Origin: Acinetobacter albensis
Lineage (GTDB): Bacteria; Pseudomonadota; Gammaproteobacteria; Pseudomonadales; Moraxellaceae
Reading direction: 5' to 3'
Assembly: GCF_900095025.1 (NCBI RefSeq)
Contig: NZ_FMBK01000008.1
Location: forward strand, 62,001-126,000
Length of the DNA: 64,000 nt
Shown: one piece after another, positions 8,004-16,439 of the stretch
Numbering within the stretch: the first letter of the stretch is position 1
How the letters are laid out: the number at the start of each line of letters is the position of its first letter
The notes under the pieces: generated by a model
What the model was told of the DNA's origin: nothing
Databases searched by the model: none
Seen by the model: only the letters and a program-made list of their open reading frames with translations
Translations under genes and position numbers: made by a program

Positions 8004-8654
8004 ATGACCTCGCAAGCGACTTTTAACCCTCAAGCTTTCATCGAACTTGCATTATCACGTGGTGTGCTTAAATTTGGTGAGTTTACTTTAAAATCGGGTC
8101 GGGTGAGTCCTTATTTTTTCAATGCAGGTTTACTTAATGATGGTGAAGCTTTAACTTTATTGGCTTCAGGCTATGCAAATAAATTAACCACTTGCAATCA
8201 TGTCGATGTAATTTTTGGTCCTGCCTACAAAGGTATTCCATTTGTTGCAGCGACGGCTGTGGCATTGTCACAAAATCATGGGCTTAGCATTCCATGGGGT
8301 TTTAACCGTAAAGAGGCCAAAGATCATGGGGAAGGTGGGGTTTTGGTCGGAGCATCGGTACATGGTAAAAAAGTCTGGATTATTGATGATGTGATTACCG
8401 CAGGTACAGCCATTCGAGAAGTGGTGACCATTCTTAAAAATGCAGGTGCACAAATCGCGGGTGTATTGGTGGCACTGGACCGTCAGGAAAAAGGTCAGGG
8501 TGATTTATCGGCCATTCAAGAAGTACAAAAAGAACTAGAAATTCCAGTTCATGCGCTCATTACGATGAAAGATTTAATGGATTATTTGGATGCGAAAGGC
8601 GAAAAAGAAGCTTTGGCAAAAATGGAAGATTACCGTTTGAACTATGGTATTTGA
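8004..8654 (+). CDS. pyrE: Orotate phosphoribosyltransferase
   Basis: PyrE joins orotate to PRPP to form orotidine 5'-phosphate in pyrimidine synthesis. The 216-residue protein contains the PRPP-binding loop [16 protein letters not shown] and the flexible catalytic loop [15 protein letters not shown] 8004 is chosen because GGAG lies seven bases upstream; a TTG four codons earlier would overlap that site. It is divergent from crc with only 34 bases between the two start regions, so the promoters must overlap. A terminator follows at 8711. Confidence 0.96.
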   Translation: MTSQATFNPQAFIELALSRGVLKFGEFTLKSGRVSPYFFNAGLLNDGEALTLLASGYANKLTTCNHVDVIFGPAYKGIPFVAATAVALSQNHGLSIPWGFNRKEAKDHGEGGVLVGASVHGKKVWIIDDVITAGTAIREVVTILKNAGAQIAGVLVALDRQEKGQGDLSAIQEVQKELEIPVHALITMKDLMDYLDAKGEKEALAKMEDYRLNYGI

Positions 8655-8710
8655 TCACTGAATTTTTTAAGACAAATGCGAAATTTTTTTGAAAATTTCG
8701 AGCAGAATTT

Positions 8711-8741
8711 AAAAGCCCAATTTGAGACAAATTGGGCTTTT
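8711..8741. terminator. Bidirectional terminator after pyrE
   Basis: AAAAGCCCAATTT and AAATTGGGCTTTT make a 13-bp perfect stem around GAGAC. It lies between pyrE and the convergent TonB receptor gene. A second weaker hairpin (CGAAATTTT/AAAATTTCG) lies just before it at 8680-8701. Confidence 0.92.
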
Positions 8742-8774
8742 AAAATAGAAATGATTTAAGATAAAAATGTTCAA

Positions 8775-11036
8775 TTAAAAGAAGTAATTTAGTCTAAATA
8801 GATAGTTTCGTGGTGTGCCAGGCATTGAACTTGAACGCCAATATTCCTTGTCAGTCAAATTATTCACTGCAAAAGTTGCTCCCCACTTCTCATCTTTAAA
8901 GCCAATGGCCGCATCTAAACGCGTGAAATCTGGCATTTTTACTATATTTTTATCTGAAGTGTAATAAGAGCCCACATAAGTTGCCCCTAACTCTGTATAC
9001 CAGTTTTCATTCGGTAAATAACGGACAAACAGATTGCCTGTATTTTCAGATATTCCAGCTAGTTTTTTGCCTTTTAAACGATCTGCTTCTACTACATTGG
9101 TACGACTATCACTTTTCCATTCTGCATTTGTATAGCCATATCCACCACGTAGATATAAATGATCAAAGACTTGACCAATAAAACTGAACTCTGCACCTTG
9201 GGATTGCTGTTTTTGACCGACTTCCCATTCATTTGGTCGATTAACAGAATCTGGCTGATAGCGAATATTATTTTTCGTAATATCATAGAGAGAAAGCTGA
9301 GTATTTAAGCGACCATCTAACCAATCACTTTTTACCCCAATTTCATATTGTTCGTTAAATTGAGGCTCCGCATCATATAAACTTGGATTTATGGTTGTAC
9401 TTACTCCTAGCAAACCTCGACCACCATAAGGGGAGAAGCTCTTGCTGTAAGAGGTGTAAAAACTTTGACTTTCCACAGGCTGCCAAACAAAACCAATATT
9501 TGGACTCACACTCTCATCACTGTATGAGCGCTTATTACTGTTACGAATATCATGAGTTTTAAAATCATAGCTGTCGTAGCGTAGACCCAACATCATTTTA
9601 TATTTTTCATTCAATGAGATTAAGTCTTGAAGAAAGAAGCTTAAAGAGTTCGCATCGGTTTCACTATGTGATGTTTCTGCTGGACGTGTACCATTAAGCA
9701 TTGACCAACGGCTAGGTAGGAAGCTTTCCGATGTATTAAATGGATTAACATCACGGTAATAAAGTCCAGCATTGCTACCACTTGAATAGTTACCCAGAAT
9801 GGGTTCCCTTTTCTCGTTTGACCAATCACTACCGAACATAATGTGATGATCTAAAATACCTGTTTTAAATTGACCAGTAATATCAAAGGTATTCATTAAG
9901 GTTTTATTGGTGGTTTGTTGCCAAGCATAACTTTGACGTATTTTACCTTGCCAATCGCAGGTTTTACCATCAGACAGCAAGCCTGCCGCTGAACACCACG
10001 TTCCACCAAAAAAGTTATCAAAATCTTGAAAAGATTCACGATGGCTTAAAGCCCAGTGAAATTTCCAGTCGGGTGCGAATTCATATTTCACATCTGTTCT
10101 AAATGACTTCGTTTCATCGACAATAGTGTCATTCTGTCCAGCAAAACCAGATTTAATTGAAACACCTGTAGGTAAGTTTTCATAGTTTGGCCCGCGATCT
10201 GGTGTTCTGTTTAAACTATCGTAAGTAAATTCCGTCGTCCAAAGTAGTTTTTCATCGTCACTTCGATAAGTCACACTGGGTGACAACATTTCCTGATTAA
10301 ATCCAATACCTGAACGAAAACTGTTGCTATCTGATTTTTCACCGACTAGACGTACAGCCCAATTATCATTGAGTGCTTTATTCAAATCGATGGTGCCACC
10401 CACATTATGATAAGAACCGACGTATGCACCCACTGAGCTTTTTGAGTCAAAATTAGCAACTTTAGTTACCATATTGATCACACCACCGCCTGCACTGCGT
10501 CCATAGAGTACCGAGGCAGGGCCTTTTAGGATTTCAATTCGTTCAACATTTGCAGTACTACGTCGATATTGTCCACTTTCACGAACACCATCACGATAAA
10601 TATCATTGGTATCTGCGTTGAATCCACGAATAGAGATACCATCATTTCGCGTATCATAACTGGTTGAAATACCTGGTGTTCCTTGTAACATTACACTCAG
10701 GTCATTTGAACCATAAATTTTATATTTTTGAACATCAAGGGTATCAATCGTTTGGGGAATATCTTTTTTCTTTAAGCCATTTCGAGTGACATTGGCTTCA
10801 TCATAATCAACATAGCTTTTAATTGGATCGAGCTCACTCATCGCTTCAATTTTGAGCGTAGGCAATACTGCTGTTGTTTTAATTTGTTTTTCGATGTCTT
10901 GTTGCATACTGGCTGTCGATGGAGCTGCGTCAGATTCTTCTGCATAAAGAGCATGCGAATGCAAAATCATCAGGCTGAGTAAACTGTATTGAAAAATTTT
11001 TTGGCCAGATAAACCATGGGGAGCAAGAGGATGCAT
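8775..11036 (-). CDS. TonB-dependent siderophore receptor (catecholate type, Fiu-like)
   Basis: A 753-residue outer-membrane receptor. An N-terminal signal peptide of about 33 residues ends near HALYAEE. It is followed by a plug domain with the conserved IRGFNADTNDIYRDGVRE and ERIEILKGPASVLYGR segments. A C-terminal 22-stranded barrel ends in RLNYFF. It imports a ferric siderophore using TonB energy. The plug signature is of the siderophore rather than the cobalamin or haem type. The start sits behind a near-consensus Fur box and a promoter on the minus strand, so iron repression is expected. No siderophore synthesis genes occur here; it may use foreign siderophores. Confidence 0.92.
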   Translation of the reverse strand: MHPLAPHGLSGQKIFQYSLLSLMILHSHALYAEESDAAPSTASMQQDIEKQIKTTAVLPTLKIEAMSELDPIKSYVDYDEANVTRNGLKKKDIPQTIDTLDVQKYKIYGSNDLSVMLQGTPGISTSYDTRNDGISIRGFNADTNDIYRDGVRESGQYRRSTANVERIEILKGPASVLYGRSAGGGVINMVTKVANFDSKSSVGAYVGSYHNVGGTIDLNKALNDNWAVRLVGEKSDSNSFRSGIGFNQEMLSPSVTYRSDDEKLLWTTEFTYDSLNRTPDRGPNYENLPTGVSIKSGFAGQNDTIVDETKSFRTDVKYEFAPDWKFHWALSHRESFQDFDNFFGGTWCSAAGLLSDGKTCDWQGKIRQSYAWQQTTNKTLMNTFDITGQFKTGILDHHIMFGSDWSNEKREPILGNYSSGSNAGLYYRDVNPFNTSESFLPSRWSMLNGTRPAETSHSETDANSLSFFLQDLISLNEKYKMMLGLRYDSYDFKTHDIRNSNKRSYSDESVSPNIGFVWQPVESQSFYTSYSKSFSPYGGRGLLGVSTTINPSLYDAEPQFNEQYEIGVKSDWLDGRLNTQLSLYDITKNNIRYQPDSVNRPNEWEVGQKQQSQGAEFSFIGQVFDHLYLRGGYGYTNAEWKSDSRTNVVEADRLKGKKLAGISENTGNLFVRYLPNENWYTELGATYVGSYYTSDKNIVKMPDFTRLDAAIGFKDEKWGATFAVNNLTDKEYWRSSSMPGTPRNYLFRLNYFF

Positions 11037-11074
11037 AACAAGACCCTAAAATCACAATCAACAATAATGAAGTT

Positions 11075-11106
11075 GATAATTATAATCATTTACATAATCT
11101 TAACAA
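11075..11106 (-). promoter_or_regulatory. Fur box overlapping the receptor promoter
   Basis: GATAATTATAATCATTTAC at 11075-11093 matches 16 of 19 positions of the classical Fur box. On the minus strand TTGTTA (11106-11101) and TATAAT (11084-11079) are separated by 16 bases and form a good sigma-70 promoter. Its -10 lies inside the Fur box, as expected for iron repression of the TonB receptor. Confidence 0.82.
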
Positions 11107-11643
11107 GATTTAATATAACTGCTACAAGAGCCTTATCGTTTATTTGTAATGTTTGTCATTAATTTTTTACATTATTATGATGCTATTTTTTTATTTTATT
11201 GAATATTAACAATTATTTATTTTTATAAGATAAAAATTTAAAATTACTTTTTCTCGATTTTTATAGTAGTCAAAAAGTCTAAATATTGAAGAAATAACAA
11301 CGGAAGATGAAAGCGGATAAGAAATTTTAGTAAAAATGCAGAAGCCTGCTCTGAAATAATGGTATGTCAATTTTTGATCTAAGAGGCGAGGAATTGAATA
11401 TTTTTGATTAATTTTTATTGCAGATGCATCATGATGAACTACATTTGAAAAATCCTAAAAATTATTTAAAAACCCATCCTATAAAGAACGGGTTTTTATC
11501 CAAAATAAATCTATTTGACTATGCCCAGTCGCTAAAATATTTCTACTGGCGAATCACAACATCATCCAGTAGGTTTGAGCCACTCTTTAGGCCTAATCTC
11601 GAGCAAATAAATTTGACCTCAGTATTCTTCAAAATACCTTCGA
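11107..11643. other. AT-rich intergenic region without recognisable gene
   Basis: More than 500 bases separate the receptor promoter from the end of the DUF4394 gene. No frame shows family resemblance or a good ribosome-binding site. The only structured element is the hairpin at 11468-11497. An open frame at 11418-11729 runs into the antisense of the lipoprotein gene and is not credible. Confidence 0.6.
11458..11497 (-). terminator. Probable terminator of the DUF4394 gene
   Basis: AAAAACCC (11468-11475) and GGGTTTTT (11490-11497) form an 8-bp stem. On the minus strand it is followed by a T-rich stretch. It lies about 150 bases beyond the lipoprotein stop, so the 3' UTR would be long. Confidence 0.6.
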
Positions 11644-13332
11644 TTATTTTAATAAAATTGCAAGATCGATCAGATCTGCATTTGTTCCAATCGTTGATGC
11701 AATCATGTTCGGTGTTCCATCTACATTGATGGCAGGTTTTGCACGACTGTCATTTGGTGTGCTATTTAAATCAACACGATATAAAATAGAGTTACCAGAA
11801 GCACTAGACACTGTTGCGAGCGCATAGCCATTATCTCCACCTGCGATGTCAAATCCATTATTTTGACCTAGAGTTATTGCTAATCCACCCAGTGAAGTGA
11901 GCGTACCGGCATTTGGCGGATTTTGTTTTGCAAGCAGTTGATTGCTTTGATCAAGATCAAATAATTCTGTGCCCAAGCCTTCGACACTTGTTTTAAAACT
12001 ATTAATATAAGCAGCTGCAGTAACGACTGCACCCTCAATGCCGTTAATACTGCCATCTCGAATAGTATCGCCTGTATCTACATTAATTCTGAGACTTTGC
12101 CCAGTATTGCTAATAACACGTAATCGATCCGCTGTGGGATTGAAATCTACAGCAAATGCAGTTCCTTCTAAACCCGTATATGTACTGTCGGTGGCAGGTT
12201 TAAGTGTACTGACCAACATGGCTAAACCTGTTTCGGTGTTAATGGTATATACATTGGCTCGATCAGTTAAACCATAGAGTTGACCTGATTTATCGGTGCT
12301 ATTTCTTAATCTATAATCAATACCAACAAATTTTTCATTCACTAAAATACCAGTAATATTTTTCTCTGTAACAAGATTGGGGTTATTAAGGGCAAACTGG
12401 ATCAGTTTATTATTTTTATTAAGACCTATTCCTTGTGCTGTAGTATCTTTAGCACGTTTTAATGCGATACCTCGTATCCCCGCAGTGGTGTAATAATTGG
12501 CTAAATTTGTGCTATTAAAAACGGTATTATTTTCTGTACCTACATGAGCTAAATTGAGGTGGTAAAACTTGTAGCTGCCCGCAACTTTTAAGGCAGCATA
12601 TCCAATATTATTGATTGGATCTATATCAAAACCGCCAGCGCCTTGAGCGCTAATACCTTCTCCTAATAGCGCAGATGTACCCAAAGTTCCTGCATTGGCA
12701 TTTTGTAAATAAATTCGATTGGATGTTTGATCTATACTATACAGTCGTGTACTTGCTGTGCCCGAAAATGCATTGGTATAAGCTGCTGCCACAATCACAG
12801 GCTGATTTGTAGTGGGATTAATTGCACCATCGGTAATGGTTGCACCTGTATCCACATTGATTCTTAAATTTTGCCCTGTATTTGTGATGACGCGTAATCG
12901 GTCTGCGGCAGGATTAAAATTTACAGTGATTAAATTGGCATCACCTAAAATTTTACTAAAAGGTGCATTACCATCGCTAGTATCCGTTGCATCCGCTGTG
13001 AGCTTTCGAAGGAATGTAGCAACGCCTGTATTGGGGTCTAAAGTATATAAATTACCTAATAGTCCAACGGCATAAAGTTTGTCATCTTTAGGTCTGTAGT
13101 CAATGCCAACAAGCTGATCTTCTGATTGCAGCATAACCACTTTAGTGTTTGAAACCACAGTGTCGGGTTTGTCTCGGTTAATCGAGCTAATCATTCCTTC
13201 ACTGGTTAAAATAATGGTATCACCAGAAGAGGATGGACTCATATTATTGGTTCGGTCTGAGCTGGTATTACAACCGATCAGAGAAAAACAGCCAATCGAG
13301 GCGAGTGTTAAACTCAGTATACTTTTTTTCAT
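11644..13332 (-). CDS. Lipoprotein with two DUF4394 units
   Basis: A 562-residue exported protein with a lipobox (Leu-Ile-Gly-Cys) at residues 18-21, so it should be lipid-anchored. The mature part contains two copies of a DUF4394 unit. Each has an NP-x-ADRLRVI-x-NTGQ motif followed by LRINVDTG, near residues 160 and 420, and each starts with a segment ending VGIDYRP or VGIDYRL. DUF4394 proteins are predicted beta-propeller-like with no known function. The sequence is rich in Asn, Thr and Ser with few Cys, as for a surface protein. It is monocistronic with a long AT-rich upstream region. Confidence 0.8.
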   Translation of the reverse strand: MKKSILSLTLASIGCFSLIGCNTSSDRTNNMSPSSSGDTIILTSEGMISSINRDKPDTVVSNTKVVMLQSEDQLVGIDYRPKDDKLYAVGLLGNLYTLDPNTGVATFLRKLTADATDTSDGNAPFSKILGDANLITVNFNPAADRLRVITNTGQNLRINVDTGATITDGAINPTTNQPVIVAAAYTNAFSGTASTRLYSIDQTSNRIYLQNANAGTLGTSALLGEGISAQGAGGFDIDPINNIGYAALKVAGSYKFYHLNLAHVGTENNTVFNSTNLANYYTTAGIRGIALKRAKDTTAQGIGLNKNNKLIQFALNNPNLVTEKNITGILVNEKFVGIDYRLRNSTDKSGQLYGLTDRANVYTINTETGLAMLVSTLKPATDSTYTGLEGTAFAVDFNPTADRLRVISNTGQSLRINVDTGDTIRDGSINGIEGAVVTAAAYINSFKTSVEGLGTELFDLDQSNQLLAKQNPPNAGTLTSLGGLAITLGQNNGFDIAGGDNGYALATVSSASGNSILYRVDLNSTPNDSRAKPAINVDGTPNMIASTIGTNADLIDLAILLK

Positions 13333-13811
13333 ATTTCTAATCCTTTTGCAATATTATTAAAATTGAAGCGTATTTTTAAAATAATATTAATAAGTTGTAT
13401 TTATAAATCTACTTATATAGATTATTTTAGTTTTCATTAAAGTAATGCGTTAGATTTTATTGCTTATATAAAAATATAGTGTGCCATTTGTTAAGTAAAG
13501 AAATGATTTATTAAGTTTTTTTGAGAAGATGTGTTTAATTGGTAATTGTTCACATTAAATTCACAAGACATACATTCCTAATATGATTAAATCTTTTTTA
13601 TTTAAAAATATCGTTTCATAAATGAGTTCTGATTTTTTTAGTTATATATTCTTCTCAATATTTAAGAGTATTAAAAAAAAGAATAGTCTAAGTTATAGTT
13701 ATTAATCACTGTGAATCTTTTACAAATTTTGCAGTCAATAAAAATGGATAAATATTCTTTTAAGTTTTTTAAAATACCATCATCTTCAGTTGAAAGACTT
13801 GCTTATTGTAT
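13333..13811. other. AT-rich intergenic region, nothing recognised
   Basis: Some 480 bases of very AT-rich sequence lie between the start of the lipoprotein gene and the end of the MarR-family gene. I see no credible coding frame, no strong hairpin and no repeat. It presumably holds the lipoprotein promoter. Confidence 0.6.
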
Positions 13812-14267
13812 TTAATTGCTTAAACATTCTGATTTAGCAGTTTCCAAACTTTTTAAAAAGCGATGAGATAAGTTGTGTATTGCCACCAAATCATTTGGAT
13901 CCATTCCCAAAGAGCAGGCGAGTTTAAAGGGAATTGAGATAATTTCATCTTTTTTAGAAAGTGCTTTGTCCAGCAGCACAACTTTTTTCATGCGTTCATC
14001 TTCTTTAACCACAATCCGTTTTAAAAAAGCTTTTTCTTCTAATTTCTTAATAATTGGTGTGAGTGTTCCAGAGTCAAATAACGTTTTTTGACCAATTTCA
14101 GAAATGGACACATTGTCCTTTTCGTACAAGGCCAATAACACTATAAATTGCGGATAGGTCAGATCATACGCTTGTAATAATGGGCGATACTGACGAATCA
14201 TGGCATTGGTGGCAGAGTACATGGCAAAGCAGACTTGATTTTCTAGAAATGAAATTTCAGCCATCAT
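13812..14267 (-). CDS. MarR-family peroxide/thiol regulator, OhrR-like
   Basis: A 151-residue winged-helix dimeric repressor. The start LENQVCFAMYSA places a cysteine where OhrR proteins have the peroxide-sensing Cys, and it is followed by LTYPQFIVLLALYE and DSGTLTPIIKKLE, which closely follow OhrR. Two further cysteines lie in the C-terminal half (LACSLG and SECLSN) and could give a two-Cys mechanism. In the OhrR family, oxidation releases DNA and derepresses a peroxidase. Here the divergent gene is glutathione peroxidase rather than ohr. An AGGA ribosome-binding sequence precedes two consecutive ATGs. The likely operators are the dyads at 14328-14369. Confidence 0.82.
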   Translation of the reverse strand: MMAEISFLENQVCFAMYSATNAMIRQYRPLLQAYDLTYPQFIVLLALYEKDNVSISEIGQKTLFDSGTLTPIIKKLEEKAFLKRIVVKEDERMKKVVLLDKALSKKDEIISIPFKLACSLGMDPNDLVAIHNLSHRFLKSLETAKSECLSN

Positions 14268-14327
14268 TTATTTCCTAAAATTCGCAATCTTTAATGTCCA
14301 GTATAAATTGAATCATGTTGGAAGTAT

Positions 14328-14369
14328 ATTGTGCATAATTAACTTGTGTACAAGTAAATTGTATGCAAT
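14328..14369. promoter_or_regulatory. Three 15-bp-spaced dyads, candidate OhrR-like operators
   Basis: Near-palindromes ATTGTGCATAAT (14328-14339), ACTTGTGTACAAGT (14342-14355) and ATTGTATGCAAT (14358-14369) have centres exactly 15 bases apart. They lie between the divergent regulator and glutathione peroxidase genes. All share a TTG-N4/5-CAA-like core, as expected of MarR/OhrR sites. Binding is inferred. Confidence 0.55.
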
Positions 14370-14446
14370 ATTGTTTTGAGTAAAGATTGATGTTTGGAAA
14401 TTGCTCAATGAAGCAATCGAATACACTTATTAAAGCGAGATGAAGA

Positions 14447-14929
14447 ATGACCACAATTTATGATTTTCAGGCTGAAATGTTAGAAGGCGAGCAGAAAAAA
14501 TTTTCTGAATATCAAGGTAAGGTTTTACTGATTGTTAATACCGCAAGCCAATGTGGTTTGACCCCACAATTTGAAGGATTGGAGCAGCTTTATCAGGACT
14601 ATCAATCAAAAGGCTTAATTATTTTAGGCTTTCCCTGTAACCAGTTTGCCCATCAAGATCCATTAACGAATGAAGAAATCGGTGGCTTTTGCCAACGTAA
14701 CTATGGAGTATCATTTCCAATGTTTGCCAAAGTAGATGTCAATGGTTCGACGGCGCATCCGCTTTATCAGTATCTGACTGCGGAAGCGAAGGGCATATTG
14801 GGTAGTCAAAAGATTAAATGGAATTTTACAAAATTTTTGATTAATCAAGAAGGCAAGGTGATTAAACGTTATGCACCTTTGATTAAGCCAGAAAAAATTG
14901 CCAAAGATATTCAAAAACTTTTATCTTAA
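14447..14929 (+). CDS. Glutathione peroxidase family (BtuE-like)
   Basis: A 160-residue thioredoxin-fold peroxidase that reduces hydroperoxides using glutathione or thioredoxin. It contains [16 protein letters not shown] with the peroxidatic Cys (not selenocysteine), the [12 protein letters not shown] segment with a second Cys and the active-site Gln, and WNFTKFL with the active-site Trp and Asn. The tetrad is complete. No signal peptide is visible, so it is cytoplasmic. It is divergent from the OhrR-like regulator, with gshB downstream on the same strand, so peroxide defence and glutathione supply are adjacent. Confidence 0.92.
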   Translation: MTTIYDFQAEMLEGEQKKFSEYQGKVLLIVNTASQCGLTPQFEGLEQLYQDYQSKGLIILGFPCNQFAHQDPLTNEEIGGFCQRNYGVSFPMFAKVDVNGSTAHPLYQYLTAEAKGILGSQKIKWNFTKFLINQEGKVIKRYAPLIKPEKIAKDIQKLLS

Positions 14930-15064
14930 AATCTAGAAGAATATTTAAACCTTCATCTTGTTCAAGAACCTGATTAATTTGAATGAATTTTGGTTTGTGA
15001 TCGTGATTTTTTAAATTCTGGGCTTATTTTTATCTGAGAATCAGACCAACATTATTTTTAAAGC

Positions 15065-15104
15065 AAAGAATAAAAAATTGAATAAACTCAATTTTTTATT
15101 CTTT
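15065..15104. terminator. 17-bp perfect AT-rich inverted repeat between gpx and gshB
   Basis: AAAGAATAAAAAATTGA and TCAATTTTTTATTCTTT pair perfectly around a six-base loop. The stem is nearly all A-T, so its strength as a terminator is uncertain, but a T-rich stretch follows. It would separate glutathione peroxidase from gshB or act as a bidirectional structure. Confidence 0.55.
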
Positions 15105-15185
15105 AATTTTTACATAACCGCGTGTAACAAGCCAATTGAAATTCGCTATACTTTTCTCAATTTAAAATTTTATGAGCAGACCAAT

Positions 15186-16130
15186 ATGCGCGTACTTGTT
15201 GTGATGGATCCCATTGAACATGTCAACCTAAAAAAAGACTCAACGATGGCGATGTTGTGGGCTGCATCACGTCGTGGACATGAGTTAGGTTATGCGTTGC
15301 AACAAGACCTCTATATCGAGCAAGGGAAAGCTTTTGGCTTAATCGCACCGCTTACCGTATTTGAGGATTATGATCATTACTATGAACTAGGGGCTAAACA
15401 AAAAGAATCTATTGCGGATTATGACGTGGTGTTAATGCGTAAAGATCCACCCTTTGATATGAATTTTGTGTATACCACTTATATTTTAGAACAAGCAGAA
15501 CGTGAAGGGGCGTGGATTATCAACAAGCCGCAGTCTTTACGTGACTGCAATGAAAAATTGTTTGCGACCCAATTTCCAGAACTGCAAGTGCCTACTTTGG
15601 TGACCTCGCAACAAAGCTTAATTCGCGAGTTTTTACAACAACACGGGGATGTGATTGTAAAACCGTTAGATGGCATGGGTGGAACTGGCATTTTCAGGCT
15701 TTATCAAGATGGCGTAAATATTGGCGCAACTTTGGAAATGCTCACTGAATTAGGCACGTGTCCGATCATGGCGCAGCGTTATATTCCTGAAATTGTTGAA
15801 GGCGATAAACGTATCTTGATGATTAATGGAGAACCCGTACCTTATTGTTTAGCACGTATTCCACAAAATGGTGAAGTCCGTGGTAATTTGGCGGCAGGCG
15901 GTTTGGGTGAGGCACGTCCGTTGACTGAAAATGACAAAGCGATTGCTGCGAAAGTAGGCCCTTTTCTAAAGCAAAAAGGACTGGTTTTTGTTGGATTAGA
16001 TGTGATTGGTAACTATGTGACTGAAATTAATGTCACCAGCCCAACTTGTATTCGTGAAATCGATCAGCAGTTTGGTACGTCAATTGCTGATGATTTATTT
16101 GATGTATTGGAAGCAGGTTTAACCACCTAA
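15186..16130 (+). CDS. gshB: Glutathione synthetase
   Basis: GshB is an ATP-grasp ligase joining gamma-glutamylcysteine and glycine. ATG 15186 gives MRVLVVMDPIEHVNLKKDST and a 314-residue protein, matching the family length. A start at 15078 would add 36 residues of low-complexity sequence coming from the 17-bp inverted repeat and is rejected. ATP-grasp motifs VVKPLDGMGG-like (IVKPLDGMGGTGIF), GDKRILMINGEP and EINVTSPTC are present. It is followed by a terminator, so probably transcribed alone. Confidence 0.96.
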   Translation: MRVLVVMDPIEHVNLKKDSTMAMLWAASRRGHELGYALQQDLYIEQGKAFGLIAPLTVFEDYDHYYELGAKQKESIADYDVVLMRKDPPFDMNFVYTTYILEQAEREGAWIINKPQSLRDCNEKLFATQFPELQVPTLVTSQQSLIREFLQQHGDVIVKPLDGMGGTGIFRLYQDGVNIGATLEMLTELGTCPIMAQRYIPEIVEGDKRILMINGEPVPYCLARIPQNGEVRGNLAAGGLGEARPLTENDKAIAAKVGPFLKQKGLVFVGLDVIGNYVTEINVTSPTCIREIDQQFGTSIADDLFDVLEAGLTT

Positions 16131-16152
16131 GCATTCATCTAGATTTGAGGAG

Positions 16153-16176
16153 AGAGCTCTGTATGAGCTCTTTTTT
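16153..16176 (+). terminator. Terminator of gshB
   Basis: AGAGCTC and GAGCTCT form a 7-bp stem with loop TGTAT, followed by six T. Confidence 0.85.
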
Positions 16177-16300
16177 ATTTTAAAAATTATTTTAGATATT
16201 AAACTTGAGTAAATTTAATGTTCATCATTTTAGGCAAAACATTGAAAAAAGGCAGGAATTTTTATATTTTTGATAGATTAATAATAAAACTAGTTTAAAC

Positions 16301-16432
16301 TTTTAAAATTGAAGAAAAAAACAATGACACGCATGTTGAAAAAAAGTAAATAACCTTTCACGGCTATGCGTTTGTGATTACAATTGATCGCTTAAAATCA
16401 AATTTCGTTATCCCTATTTTAAAATTGAAGAA
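16301..16432. repeat. 16-bp direct repeat in the murG leader
   Basis: TTTTAAAATTGAAGAA occurs exactly at 16301-16316 and at 16417-16432. Each copy is followed by seven bases and then a start codon plus ACA: ATG ACA at 16324 and GTG ACA at 16440 (murG). Each copy carries the purine-rich TTGAAGAA that would act as ribosome-binding site. Confidence 0.9.
16324..16353 (+). other. Nine-codon ORF ahead of murG, possible leader peptide
   Basis: ATG ACA CGC opens a frame encoding MTRMLKKSK followed by TAA. Its upstream sequence is the same 16-mer as that in front of murG, at the same seven-base distance. The peptide is basic and too short for family assignment. It may be a translated leader regulating murG or a by-product of a small duplication. 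Confidence 0.3.
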
Positions 16433-16439
16433 TTAGACT

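Noticed and set aside
11418..11729. Open frame of 103 codons upstream of the lipoprotein stop
   Set aside because: It runs over the terminator hairpin and into the antisense of the DUF4394 gene, with no family resemblance.
15078..15185. Longer gshB with an N-terminal extension of 36 residues
   Set aside because: The extra residues derive from the 17-bp inverted repeat, and the family starts at MRVLVVMDPIE.
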